Shown: piece by piece, positions 22,481-32,890 of the stretch
How the letters are laid out: every line of letters begins with the position of its first letter
How positions within the stretch are numbered: the stretch's first letter is position 1
Assembly (NCBI GenBank): GCA_003667245.1
Contig: RCNN01000291.1
Span: forward strand, 1-62,539
Direction of reading: 5' to 3'
Length of the DNA: 62,539 nucleotides
Source of the DNA: Heterostelium multicystogenum
Lineage: Eukaryota; Evosea; Eumycetozoa; Acytosteliales; Acytosteliaceae
The notes under the pieces: model-generated
The model's input: the letters and a program-made list of their open reading frames with translations, nothing else
The model's database searches: none
What the model was told of the DNA's origin: nothing
Made by a program: the position numbers and the translations under genes

Positions 22481-23739
22481 TTAATTATTAATTTTAGATG
22501 GGTCAGCAGCCAAATACTTTGGTAATCCTGTTGAATTATCAATGAGAGACTCGGATTCATCCAAAATTTGTGGACCTGGACCGATTCTAGTGTGAAGGAT
22601 ATATTTGAGAGAGTCAGCAAAAGTGACCTCTGGTGCAAAGAGGGTTTGAATGTTCTTTGGTGGTTGATATTGTTGAATCTTTTCAATGTTGGCCTTGTTA
22701 CCTCTGTAGTAGGTGTTGAGATCTGAACCTGGGAAGTGCTTTGTGAAAAGAGCCAAAGCCTCAATGACGTTCTCCTCTGGCAAGTAGATGCAAGCGTTGG
22801 GTCCAGCATCGAATGTGTAGGCACACTTGATCTTTCCGCTCATCTTGTTATATTTGTGCACCAAGTTCATGATGTAACGTGAAGTGTCATTCAAGTAGTA
22901 GATAGCTGGGTCAGTGGTGGCACAAACCTCGTGGAAGTCATCAGAGTCCTTCATGGTGATGTCACCGAATGTCTGGAAATCACGTGCCTGAATGGCAGCC
23001 TCAATGTCACGCATACGTTGTGGGACAATAGTTGCGCAACGCTCCTTCATCATTGGTGAGGTAGCAGCAGAACGTTGCATACCATCAGTTGAAGAGGTCT
23101 CTTTCTTCTTGTCATTCACAACGAGGACTATAATGTTCATCTCAGGCCAGTGAGTTTCTGGTGCGACTTGGACAGCGATTGAGTCTGAACCATCTGCCTC
23201 TGCGCCCATCTCCCACTTAACGAATCCACCATAAACACTACGACATGCACTTCCCGAACCAATACGTGCAATGGCAGATACGTCTCCACTAACTCCATAG
23301 AGCTGTGCCAAAACATAGACCAAACAAGCATAACCACTTGCAGAACTGGCCAAACCTGCTGCTGTTGGGAAGTTATTGATCGAACAAATGTGAACGAAAT
23401 GCTTTTATCCATTAATTTAGTTGCACGTGATCTGATCATTTTCAACACATTTTGATAACGTGTAGTGTTGATATCCTCCTTCCTAAAGGAATTAGATTGA
23501 TTGTTTAATACGATGTTGATTGATGCGATGATGATTGATAGTTACTTTCCATTTAACCAGATTGCATCTTCAGTAAAAGCTTCAGAAGCAACGGCAGTGG
23601 TTGTTGTCTTGAGGTCGTCCTGGTGCAAAGTGCCACTGAGTGATGAGTTGAGAGGCAAAATCAATTTTTCATCTCTCTTTCCCCAATATTTAATAGTTGC
23701 AATATTGACTGGTGCTGTACAGGTAACTGATGACAACAT
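22481..23739 (-). CDS. mvd: Diphosphomevalonate decarboxylase
   Basis: Two exons, 23739-23546 and 23482-22481, encode about 398 residues, the normal eukaryotic length. Signatures of the GHMP-kinase-fold decarboxylase are intact: [44 protein letters not shown] (phosphate-binding loop), GSGSACRS and [13 protein letters not shown]. It makes isopentenyl diphosphate from mevalonate diphosphate with ATP, feeding sterols, dolichols and prenyl groups. The frame slips by one missing base near 23395-23400 (just before [10 protein letters not shown]), which is probably a sequence error. The plus-strand open frame over exon 1 is a shadow. Confidence 0.95.
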
Positions 23740-24253
23740 GATGATTAGATCTAAATTTGACGATTCGTTTGTTTGAATTATTCTAATATTACAACTGAAA
23801 AAAACAAAAAAAGGATAATACTAATAATATGAATAACTACAAATACTATTAAACTAAACTACTACTACTAATACTACTATTTTGAGTTAGAGTGCAAAGT
23901 TTCTGTTTCAAATATTTGGTTGGTGGATAATTATTTATAACTAGTATGTGAAAGTCAACAACTAAAAAGGAAAAGAGTTTTTTAGTTGAAACTCAAGCAC
24001 ATCTTTCATATAAAAGATTTATTTTTATTTTTGATTTTTATATTTTTTTTTTGTGCAAAAAAACTAAAAATCGAGCGTTTTTACAAAAATAATAAAAAAT
24101 CCAAAACAACCCTAATTTGCCAAATGAATTTTATTTGTGATAAATATATTGTGCTGTTTGGTGTATATTATGAATAGCCATTCAAGATATCATTAATTGT
24201 TATTATGAGGTTATTATTTGGGTTACCAAAATAAACAAACTATATCAAGCTGT
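23740..24253. other. Intergenic, no gene seen
   Basis: AT-rich, with an ACTACTACTAATACT repeat near 23860-23880 and T/A runs at 24010-24065. It is the promoter side of mvd and the distal 3' flank of the selenoprotein gene. Confidence 0.4.
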
Positions 24254-24333
24254 GATAACAGAGATATTTTCATCTTAATTGATTCTTTAATAAAGATTAG
24301 TCAAATAAGAGTCATTACAATGTTTATCTACAA
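24254..24333 (-). promoter_or_regulatory. Candidate SECIS element
   Basis: It lies in the 3' UTR of the deiodinase-like gene, about 75 bases past the stop. Read on the minus strand it has ATGA (24315-24312), 13 bases, an AA pair (24298-24297), 24 bases, then TGA (24272-24270). The two arms between these motifs pair (TCTTATTTGA with TCAATTAAGA, 9 of 10 positions), giving the long helix II topped by the AA-containing loop. AGATA (24329-24325) and TATCT (24266-24262) can form a lower helix. Spacing and motifs match the eukaryotic SECIS pattern; I have not computed a fold. Confidence 0.6.
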
Positions 24334-24390
24334 TTTGATATATTGGTATCTTAAACACTATTCATTATGTTAAATTGATCCATTACATTA

Positions 24391-25288
24391 TTAATTGGTA
24401 TTTGATTTAAATCTATTTGTTAGATAATCCTTTAATTCCTCAGGAATAAATTTGAAAGGACCTGGACCACTTATTATTATAAATTGTATTAATTTATATT
24501 TATATATAGATAATCTTTATCTCTTTATAAAATTTACTTACCCAACATATGAGAATTTTTTATTTTCAATTACAAAATAATCTCTCTGGAACAGCATCAT
24601 ATTTTTGATTGAAATTGTTATCAATTAAATCTACTAAATAAGGAATTGTAACTGGACTATATTCTTGTAATGCTTTCACAATATTTAATCTCTAAAAGAT
24701 TTGGAAGATTATGAGTATTTAATTGTTAGATGTGTTATTTTTTAAGATAGATACCTCTTTCATTGTTTTAGGCTGTTTGTAACATGTGCTGATTTCATCT
24801 CCACCGATAACCCAACCATCAACGGGATGCATTTCAGCTAAATATACGATATAAAAATCACAGTATGATGCGAATTCATTGGCTATAGCTTGGAACATAA
24901 CCATTTTATCGCGGAATGGAGGTCAAGTATAACTTCCACAAAAGAGTACTATTGGTTTACCTCCATTGCCATCCATTAAGCTATAGAGAGTGGTATTTCC
25001 TTTGAGATAGTACTCAATTTTCTCGGATCCTGATTGGTAATCAAGAAGAGTGGCATCAGGACAGGGGTCGCCAGCAACAGGATCAATGTGTTTTCTATAC
25101 ATATGGTTGTAGATATGAGATACTTTACCCAAACCATATTTCCAAAAGTCACTGAAAAATACATTTAACAATTCCCAACGAGAAGGATGGAAACCATTTT
25201 GGTAGACTGGTGGAATATTTTCAAAACAATTGTATTGTTTTTGGCCGCAACTGTCCTTACTAATTACTTCTTTATTATCTTTACTCAT
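24391..25288 (-). CDS. Deiodinase-like selenoprotein (Sec at residue 122)
   Basis: Three exons, 25288-24755, 24691-24542 and 24469-24391, encode 253 residues if the in-frame TGA at 24925-24923 is read as selenocysteine. The context is LFCGSYT-U-PPFRDKM, the deiodinase active-site pattern FGSCT-U-PPF, and the frame continues without shift into DFYIVYLAEMHPVDGWV, the conserved IYIEEAHxxDGW-type segment of the thioredoxin-fold deiodinases, and ends GPGPFKFIPEELKDYL, as family members do. There is no N-terminal membrane anchor, unlike vertebrate enzymes. A separate extra base (A4 at 24574-24577 on the plus strand) breaks the third segment. A SECIS-like structure follows in the 3' UTR. An amoeba makes no thyroid hormone as far as known, so the natural substrate is open; a selenol-based reductase role is likely. 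Confidence 0.85.
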
Positions 25289-25552
25289 ATACCCTAAAGA
25301 TAATAATAATAATAATAATTAAAGATATTAAGATTTGAGAGTGAATGGTATTGATATGAGAATCTAACACTATTTATATCTACATTTTTGTTCAAAAAAA
25401 TTAAATTAAATTAACTCACAGATATTAAATTGGTATATAAACTTTTGATTTTTACCAATGAAAAATGCAGTGGTTAGTTTATGTTTAACCCAATAACATG
25501 TTGAATATCTTTCACGATTAATTGTAATCTTTATTTTGTGTTTTATTCATAT

Positions 25553-27487
25553 TTATTGTTGTTGTGGTTGTTGTTGTTGTTGCTTTTGTTCTTTAAGTTT
25601 TAATGCCATTTCTTTGAGAGCTTGTTCTTTCAAATGTAATTTTTGTAATCTTGTAGAAATTGATTCTTCATTGTGTAAAAATACTGGTCTTGTAAATCTA
25701 ACATCGGATCCTGTTACCTGTTTCTTTTTCTTATTCTTTTGTGATTTTGTCTTGGCAATGACATTCTCTTGTATATCGTAATTACTTTCGCTTTCAACAC
25801 TGACGTCGTATGTAACTTTCTTTTCTGCTGGTTTTGTTGTAGTGGTCGTGGTTGTTGTTGAGGTGGTTGGTGCAGCTGATTTCTGCTTTCTTTGGAATTT
25901 TTCTGCGTCATATCCTGGTGGTGGATGGCAGTAGAGGAGTTTACCAGCTACAAAGTCCTTCAAAATAATACGAGCGGCACGTGATTGATCTGGAGCACCA
26001 TGTACAGTCATGAAACCACGCATGTATGCATAAGCAGAGAGTACCTCTGCACCTGTGGGTGGTCTGTCTTGTGGTTCGTGTTCCTTAGGTTTGGGGATAC
26101 CAATGGAGTAGACATCTTCTATATAGGAACGTGCAACTTTTTCGCAAATAGCGTCAACTGGTGACACAAAATCACGTAGTTGATCAATTGGTAAGAGACC
26201 ATTGATGACCATCTCTGCCTTTGATGACAATAAAGTTGGGAACACTAGACCTGGGCAATCCAAAAGTACGATATCTTCATCGACAATGATAGTTTGGACA
26301 TACTTGGTTTTACCTGGTGTTGGAGCGACGGCTACCTTCTTCTCTCCGTAGAGGACGTTGATAGTACTTGATTTACCAACGTTTGGATAACCAGAGAGAC
26401 CAACAACAATTCTACCTTCGAAACGATTCTCTTGGAGTGGAGCTGGACAGAGTGCCTTGAATTCCTCCAAAATCTCCTCACGTGTATAGATCTTAATATC
26501 CTTGTCCTCGGTGCTAGTTCCCTCAATAGCGCGACGTGTCTCCTCAATGTCAATATCGGCACCTTCATCAATCAATCTGTAGATTTGCTTCATCTTTTCA
26601 ATCTTTAGCTGCTCCTTGTGTGCAGAGAAGAATCTATAATTTATATTTTCCGATGCAAAGTATTGTGCCCACTTTCTACGCTGGGCTTTTGTCAAGAGAT
26701 CTGCCTTGTTTACAATCAAAAGATTGGTCTTTTTGGGGTTCAATTCCTTTGCATACTTCTCGAGATCCGGTGAACGGAATAACAAAGGATTACGAGCGTC
26801 TACAATCTGAACCAAGATATCACTCTTTTCTGTAACTCTCCATAATTGTTTCCAAACTTCGGGATTCTTTTCGAATGGTGTAATGATTAAACCTTGATCT
26901 TCTTCCAACCTAAAAAAATATAAATACAATCAATAACTCTGCTGCAAATAAAGTCCTTTCTTATCATTTCTTACTTGGCCAATGATCTTCTCCAATTATA
27001 AAAAGATTCCTTTTCGTTAGCCAACAACTGCTCGGTTGTAGTGTTTTCATCCCAATGAGGTCTTCTTGGGACTGTCAAGGAATTCCAAAATTGGTTATTC
27101 TTTTCTTGTTGTTTCTTGTGTTCCAAAGTCTTTGCCTCTCTTTCCTCCTTTGAGAGAACAGTTGAGGTAGTCTTCATTAGTACAACTACATTTTGCTTCT
27201 CAGCCTCGAAATCTTTTGCTCCATCTCTGAAACCTCTAAAAAGTTTTCCAATTGATTATTTTGGTCTGTATTCGAATATAATTTCTTTCTTTCATCTTTG
27301 GCATCTATATCGGTTGTATACATCTAGATGAAGACAAGTTAATGGATGGTTCCTATAATATTTGAATGAAATCTTTTGACGTACAGCAACTGTTTTCTTG
27401 ATTAATATTTCTACCAAGCTTTTTATTTCTTGATTTAATCAATACACGACCAAGTGATGCGTCGCTTTTCTTTGATTTTGGTGCCAT
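25553..27487 (-). CDS. lsg1: Large-subunit export GTPase LSG1
   Basis: This is a circularly permuted GTPase: G4 (NKADLL) precedes G1 (GYPNVGKSS) and G3 (DCPGLV), the order typical of the YlqF/LSG1 group. Upstream are SLGRVLIKSRN, a PRRPHWDENTT box and QLWRVTEKSDILVQIVDARNP, all characteristic of LSG1. It releases the NMD3 export adaptor from cytoplasmic 60S subunits. Several exons are needed: ATG at 27487, then segments near 27320-27230, 27177-26971 and 26910-25553. A clear intron separates the last two (GTAAGAAATG...TTTTTTTAG). The C-terminus carries Thr and Gln low-complexity runs (ending QQQQQPQQQ) outside the conserved core. A base appears missing near 27213. Confidence 0.95.
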
Positions 27488-27865
27488 CTTTAGATATGAT
27501 CAAAGTTAGATATAAAAATAACAACTCTAATAGCTAACTTGACTTCTTTGTTTAGTAAATAGAATATATAGATTTACAAATAACAACAATAATATATATT
27601 TAAATATAAAAAATAAATAGAAGAAAGGAATAAATTGTTGGAGAATAAAGAAGTGTTTATAATCTTCGTTGAGCGTTCATTCGTGTTTTTGTAAATTTTT
27701 TATTTTTTGAATTTTGTTTTTTATTTTTATTTTCACTTCTTGCCTTCGAGAACAATACAAGTGTGTGTATTTATTATAATCTACAACTCATAACAATTAA
27801 TGAGTAGTTTTTAATCTTGTTCTTGATTGATATAATACAAAAGCTTATGTAATTACTGTAAAGTT
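27488..27865. other. Intergenic, no gene seen
   Basis: AT-rich spacer with ATATATTTAAATATAAAAAATAAAT-type sequence at 27590-27620; presumably the LSG1 promoter and the 3' UTR of the metallophosphoesterase. Confidence 0.4.
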
Positions 27866-28752
27866 TTAAAACTCTGTGCTTGTCACTCTCCAACCTCTGT
27901 TGATTGACTTTTCAATTGTGATCAATGCAAATCTTGAGAACTTCAAAGAGCCAGGGTTGACAATATGAGTCTTTCTGTGTGTACTCATTCCTGGACCAAA
28001 GTGGGTGTGTCCGTGAATGTTAAGGAATACTTGATCATTTTTATCAATTATGAATTTATCCAGAGATTTGCTTCCACTGCGGACAGGCTCGGCCTCAAGG
28101 TCAAGCCGATCAAGTGTTGTTGTAGATGAGTCTGGTCCGACATGTGTCATCAGCAACACAGAGTCGGTCTCTTTGATAGAGGAGGAATCAACTGCATCGT
28201 TCCATGTTTTTCATCAAATCGTTTTGCAAGTCTTCTTCACATTTGTATGGGTATCCAACCCAAACTTCTTTTTCACCACGATATCCAGGAAGACTTCCTC
28301 CAAGACCTAGAAGAACAAGATCCTCACCGATTCTAATGACTTGACGGTGTGCATTTCTGGAAAAGTGTGTAAGCTTCGGATACTTGTCTGGAGTGTTGAG
28401 TAAAGTGGTTTTTGCATCGTGATTGCCTGGGATATAGATCACGTTGTAGTGAATATTCTCAAGCATCTGAATGGCATAACTCATTTCACCCTCACAAGCA
28501 TAAACCTTTTCTACCAAGTCTTCTTCCATCGGGTCAAAATTAGCAATATCACCAGTACACAACAAATAATCTAATCTAGAGATGGTTCAGCAACAGTTAT
28601 ATTTCTCACCTATTTAGGATCAGATACTAAAAGCCAACTTACTTTTCTTTATTTTCAGAGACATATTTGCCAAGTGCACTTAGGTTTTCATAATGTAAGT
28701 GCAAATCAGTTGCCAACAATATTCTTAGTTTTGTTTTATTATTATTATCCAT
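27866..28752 (-). CDS. Calcineurin-like metallophosphoesterase
   Basis: All metal-ligand motifs are present in order: LLATDLHLHY (DxH), LCTGDIANFDP (GD), YIPGNHDAK (GNHD), MTHVGPD (H) and IHGHTHFGPG (GHxH). A first exon (start 28752) is joined to the rest by an intron ending CATCTCTAG near 28573. At about 240 residues it is a stand-alone catalytic domain with no signal peptide, so it is likely cytosolic; the substrate is unknown. One extra base in the run 28207-28211 breaks the frame between LMKTWNDAVD and the upstream part. Confidence 0.9.
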
Positions 28753-28907
28753 GTTTGTTATATTTGATAAATGACACACCAACTCATCAAATCTAGTAAA
28801 ACATTTCCAATCAAATTAACACGATTCATAAGTTTTTCACATTTAAAGATTCCTCAAATTTTCATTTTTTTTTTGGAGATGGGGTTTTTTTTAATGATTT
28901 CTTGATT

Positions 28908-30257
28908 TTATTGATTGTTGGAAATGGTAGTGTGATTGTTATTATTTGTATTGTTTGAATGAATATTATTTAACAATTGAGATGTAATATTTTTACCATC
29001 TTCAATAATTTTGAAACCAAATGAGGCTCTTATATCATGGGGTATCAAATCGAATTGCATTTTAGTTAGCTTTGCTTTTTTGAATAGACTCTGTCCACCA
29101 TTCTCATTTGTCAATGTTCCAAGTGTATTCCAATCTAATATGGCATTTCGAAGATCTGCACTAGTAAAATGACAATTATTCAATCTATAATAATATTATA
29201 ATTAAAATCTTATTGTACTATTCCATTTAATTTTACACTTACTTTGCTCCAGTGAAATCACAACCTTTCAAGTCTGCTTTTTTGAAACTTTGCATGCTCT
29301 AAATTGGCATTCTTAAAGTTACCATTGGTGATGATGGCACGCTGAAACAATGATCCTGTACATGTTGCTTGTGTGAAATTGGTTGAATGTAGATGACAGT
29401 TATTGAAGCTAGCATGTAAAAGATTTGCTTTAACAAAAGTACTCTTTGTAAGAATACTAGATGAAAATATCGTGTTTTCTGCAACTACCATATCGAAACA
29501 ACATTTCTTACCCTTAGACTAACGAGTATTGTTAATTGATTGACGCCGTACTAATCAAAATTATTATAAACTTACGTGTAAGAAAGTTGAATATGATATT
29601 CTACATCTCTCAAAATCACATTTAGATATATTACTGTGGCTAAAATCCTCTTTAATGAAATCTATAGATGATAAGTCTATATCGATCTATAGGATTGATT
29701 GGATTAGTCTTTTAAACTATAGATATAAAGAGATATTGTTGCTTACAATGGTTCTATTGTTAAACTTTATATTTCCTTTGTTTAGTAGTACCTCTTTTCT
29801 TGTAAAGTCAGACTTTGTATTCAAGAGCTTCTCGATAAGTTTGATCAGTGAATGAATCTGAAAGAACTGAGCCTCTTGTAATACGCCTTGAATCGATATC
29901 CCGTCGTCAATAATCAATTTTTTAGAGGTCGGAGATCTCAAATGATTTAGTAAGACTCTAAAGTATTTTGGATCACGGTCGATGAGCCAGGCCCCATTTT
30001 GATCTCTCCTAGATGACTGTAGCTTACAATCTCTGCTAAACTATAACAGGCATATCGAAAATGACGATTAGATACGATGCAAAATCAAATCATGATTGCA
30101 AGCCAATTACCATTTTATAGAGGACAGAGTCTACATCATATGTCAAAGTCGATCTAGTGGTATGAAATATCTTACCACCAACATTGATCTTTAACCACTC
30201 ATCGTCGTCAATCGCAATACTACTAGCACTGCTATTAAGAGAAGAAGATGAAATCAT
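28908..30257 (-). CDS. BTB (T1)-pentapeptide repeat protein, KCTD9-like
   Basis: The ATG at 30257 opens a Ser-rich leader, then a KCTD-type BTB domain: EWLKINVGGKIFHTTRSTL, and after an intron GAWLIDRDPKYFRVLLNHLR. Next come pentapeptide repeats with a Phe/Leu every fifth residue (DFSHSNISKCDFERCRISYS; FVKANLLHASFNNC; NANLEHAKFQKADLKGCDF; DLRNAILDW), forming a right-handed quadrilateral helix. This order is that of KCTD9, a candidate Cullin-3 adaptor. The tail is Asn-rich. It has at least five exons; one extra base (T5 near 29278-29282) breaks the repeat block. Cul3 adaptor function is inferred from family only. Confidence 0.85.
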
Positions 30258-32890
30258 TTATTTACAAGTTACTAATAACTAATAAAGTGCAAAGCAGTCA
30301 GTAGCATGAATTAAAAATAAACAAGAAAACCATTTAATTAAAAAACTAAACTAACTGTTTGGATCGATTAAATTTTTATCATCAATATTTACATCATTGT
30401 TTTAATATTGTTTTAACCCACTAAAAAGTTTTAAAATGTACATATTTAGATATTATAAAATCAGATTTAAGTGATAGGACATTACAAAATCGATCTATTT
30501 ATCGACTACTACTCAATGGGAGATATTGACCAAACAAAGGAAAAAATCCCAAATTTCAATTTCTCCGATTATTACAATAAAGAAAGTTTAAACAGGATAT
30601 AAATACTATATTCAACAAGATCTTATTCCAGATGGACAAGGTTGAAAAAAGACAGTTTAAAATTAAAGTAAAATGAATTTCAATCAATCATTCAATCCTT
30701 TCTCATGTAGATATTTAATTGTTTGCACAACAGTTTCAAATTTGTGAAATCTTAAATTAAAAGATTATTTATTGCTTAAAAATGAAATCAATAAATCACA
30801 GCCCGTTTTTTGTATTTTTTCAAAACAAAATTGTGACCAAAAATAGATGTATAGTTTCGAAATGATGCCTAAACATGATGGTGGTTAGCAAGGATCTATG
30901 AAGAAGTATTGATGAATCCTTTCATTGACACTGAGTAGTGACAAACACTTTTTGACATTGTAAAAAAAACTACAAAATAGATATTATTATTTATTTTTTG
31001 GATTTCATCAACTAATAGTGTACAACACACCAATATCAACAGTACAACTTGTAGTACATTATCAAATCATCATTATTTATTTATTTATTTAGTAATTGTA
31101 AATATTAATAATAATAATAATAATTAATAATAGTCAATAATTGTTTAAAAAAACAGTGTAAAGTAATGATATATTAAGTTATTTAATAATTATTGTTGTT
31201 GTTTATCTTAATATTCAAGAAGAAGTGAAAAAAAGACTTTAAAGATATAGAAAACAAAGGTAATAAATCCACTCTAAAACACAATCAACTTTGAGTTTGC
31301 TAGATATCTACTTCAAAAACAAGATTCAATCCTTTCTTAATCAAAGATCGTGCTGTCAGTCAGTTGAATTGAATGAGACTCTTGTTTCTTCAATTTCAAC
31401 ATACTCGGAGTAAAGACCCGTAGTTCAATTAGTGCAAAGTTGTTGTTTATTTGATGTTGATCACGAGCGAGTGGTTGTGGAGAGACAAAAGAAAGAAATA
31501 CGAATGTCAGAAATGATTGTTATTTCACGTATCACTTTTGATGTGTGGATCGTGGTGTGGTGATATTATCTACGTGGAACGCTTTCATGATGTATACACA
31601 TCACCAATAATAATCTGCTGGTTTGAAATATCATTTACCAAAACCTTCCACCTCTACCCTACTACTTCTCAAAATTTAAAACTAATTCAAGTTTAACCCC
31701 ATTGTAATTACAATAATAAAATTGGCAACAACAACAACGGCAGCAGCTGTTTTGATTAAGTGTATGAGGAGTGAGAGTTAAGCAATTAAATATTATCCAA
31801 CAAGAATGTACTATACAGACTGTATTCAATTATAAATATATATATAAATACACAATCTTTTAAAGCATATATGTTTCATTTATAGATAGAAATATCAGTG
31901 ACATTAGTATCTGTGGTATTATCAAAGCGAGACTAACTCACACAACAAACCAACAATAATAGCAAATATTGATAACCCACCACACCACTCTTTTGTTATG
32001 ATAATCGATTACTACATACAACAGCAACAAGTTGACAGCAGGGTACATTGATAATAATATAGTAGTTGTTTGTGATAGATTAGATTCTTTCAATCCTACT
32101 TTAGTTAGTTCATATTCATATTCATTGCATTTCTTGTGAATAGTCAGCTCATCAATATTGACAATATCATTCAATTGGACAACAACTACACCAACTATTG
32201 CAAACACCCAAACTTCCTCTATAGCTTGGAAATTATTGATTGATTACTTTAATCAATGTTGTTGTTGTTGTTGTTATGTTGTGATATTATATAATATTGT
32301 TTATTCTTTTTATTATAATATTGTTCAACTTATCAATTCATTTAATTGTATATTTATTATTAATAATATTATTATTATATTATATCAACTCTATATTATA
32401 AAGTAGTTTTATTTGTTCATTGTCATAATTCTATTATTAATAATATATATATAGATTCATTATTTATTACAATATCATCAATCACACCCACCCCACCACC
32501 GATTAGTCTATAGATACGATAACCTTATTCATCATCCATTGCTTATTGGAATAATTGCAATCCGACCGACACTCGCATACTCATCTTAATATCTTATCTA
32601 TCGACTTTTGAATTATTACAACAAAAAACAAACAAGTTATAAACTAAGATATTTATTTCTATTTATATAATTCTATTTATTTAGTGATATTGAGTCGTGT
32701 TCATTATAAACATAACAATATAACTAACGAATTCTATCTTTAACAGAATAATATATTTATTTATTTATTTATTTATTTATTTTCATCATCAGACATAGAG
32801 ATAACAGTAGATCAATCGATTGGTCGAAGGAATACACAATAAAAACAATAATAATAATAACAATCAACAAGATATTGTTTTTACAAAAAA
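30258..32890. other. Long regulatory-looking spacer
   Basis: This 2.6-kb gap lies between divergent genes, with no supported coding region. It contains AAT microsatellite at 31100-31130, TA-rich tracts near 31830-31850, a TTG/TGT run at 32255-32275 and a (TTTA)n tract at 32756-32780. The part 31320-31680 has noticeably higher GC than its flanks and includes CACGAGCGAGTGG and GTGGTGTGGTG blocks, perhaps the distal promoter or a 5' untranslated exon of the flippase gene. Confidence 0.4.

Noticed and set aside
22456..22824. Minus-strand frame antisense-shifted within the mevalonate decarboxylase gene
   Set aside because: A shadow of the well-supported mvd exon in another frame.
31938..32406. 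Overlapping short open frames on both strands
   Set aside because: Low-complexity AT-rich translation, no family resemblance; falls in a probable promoter region.
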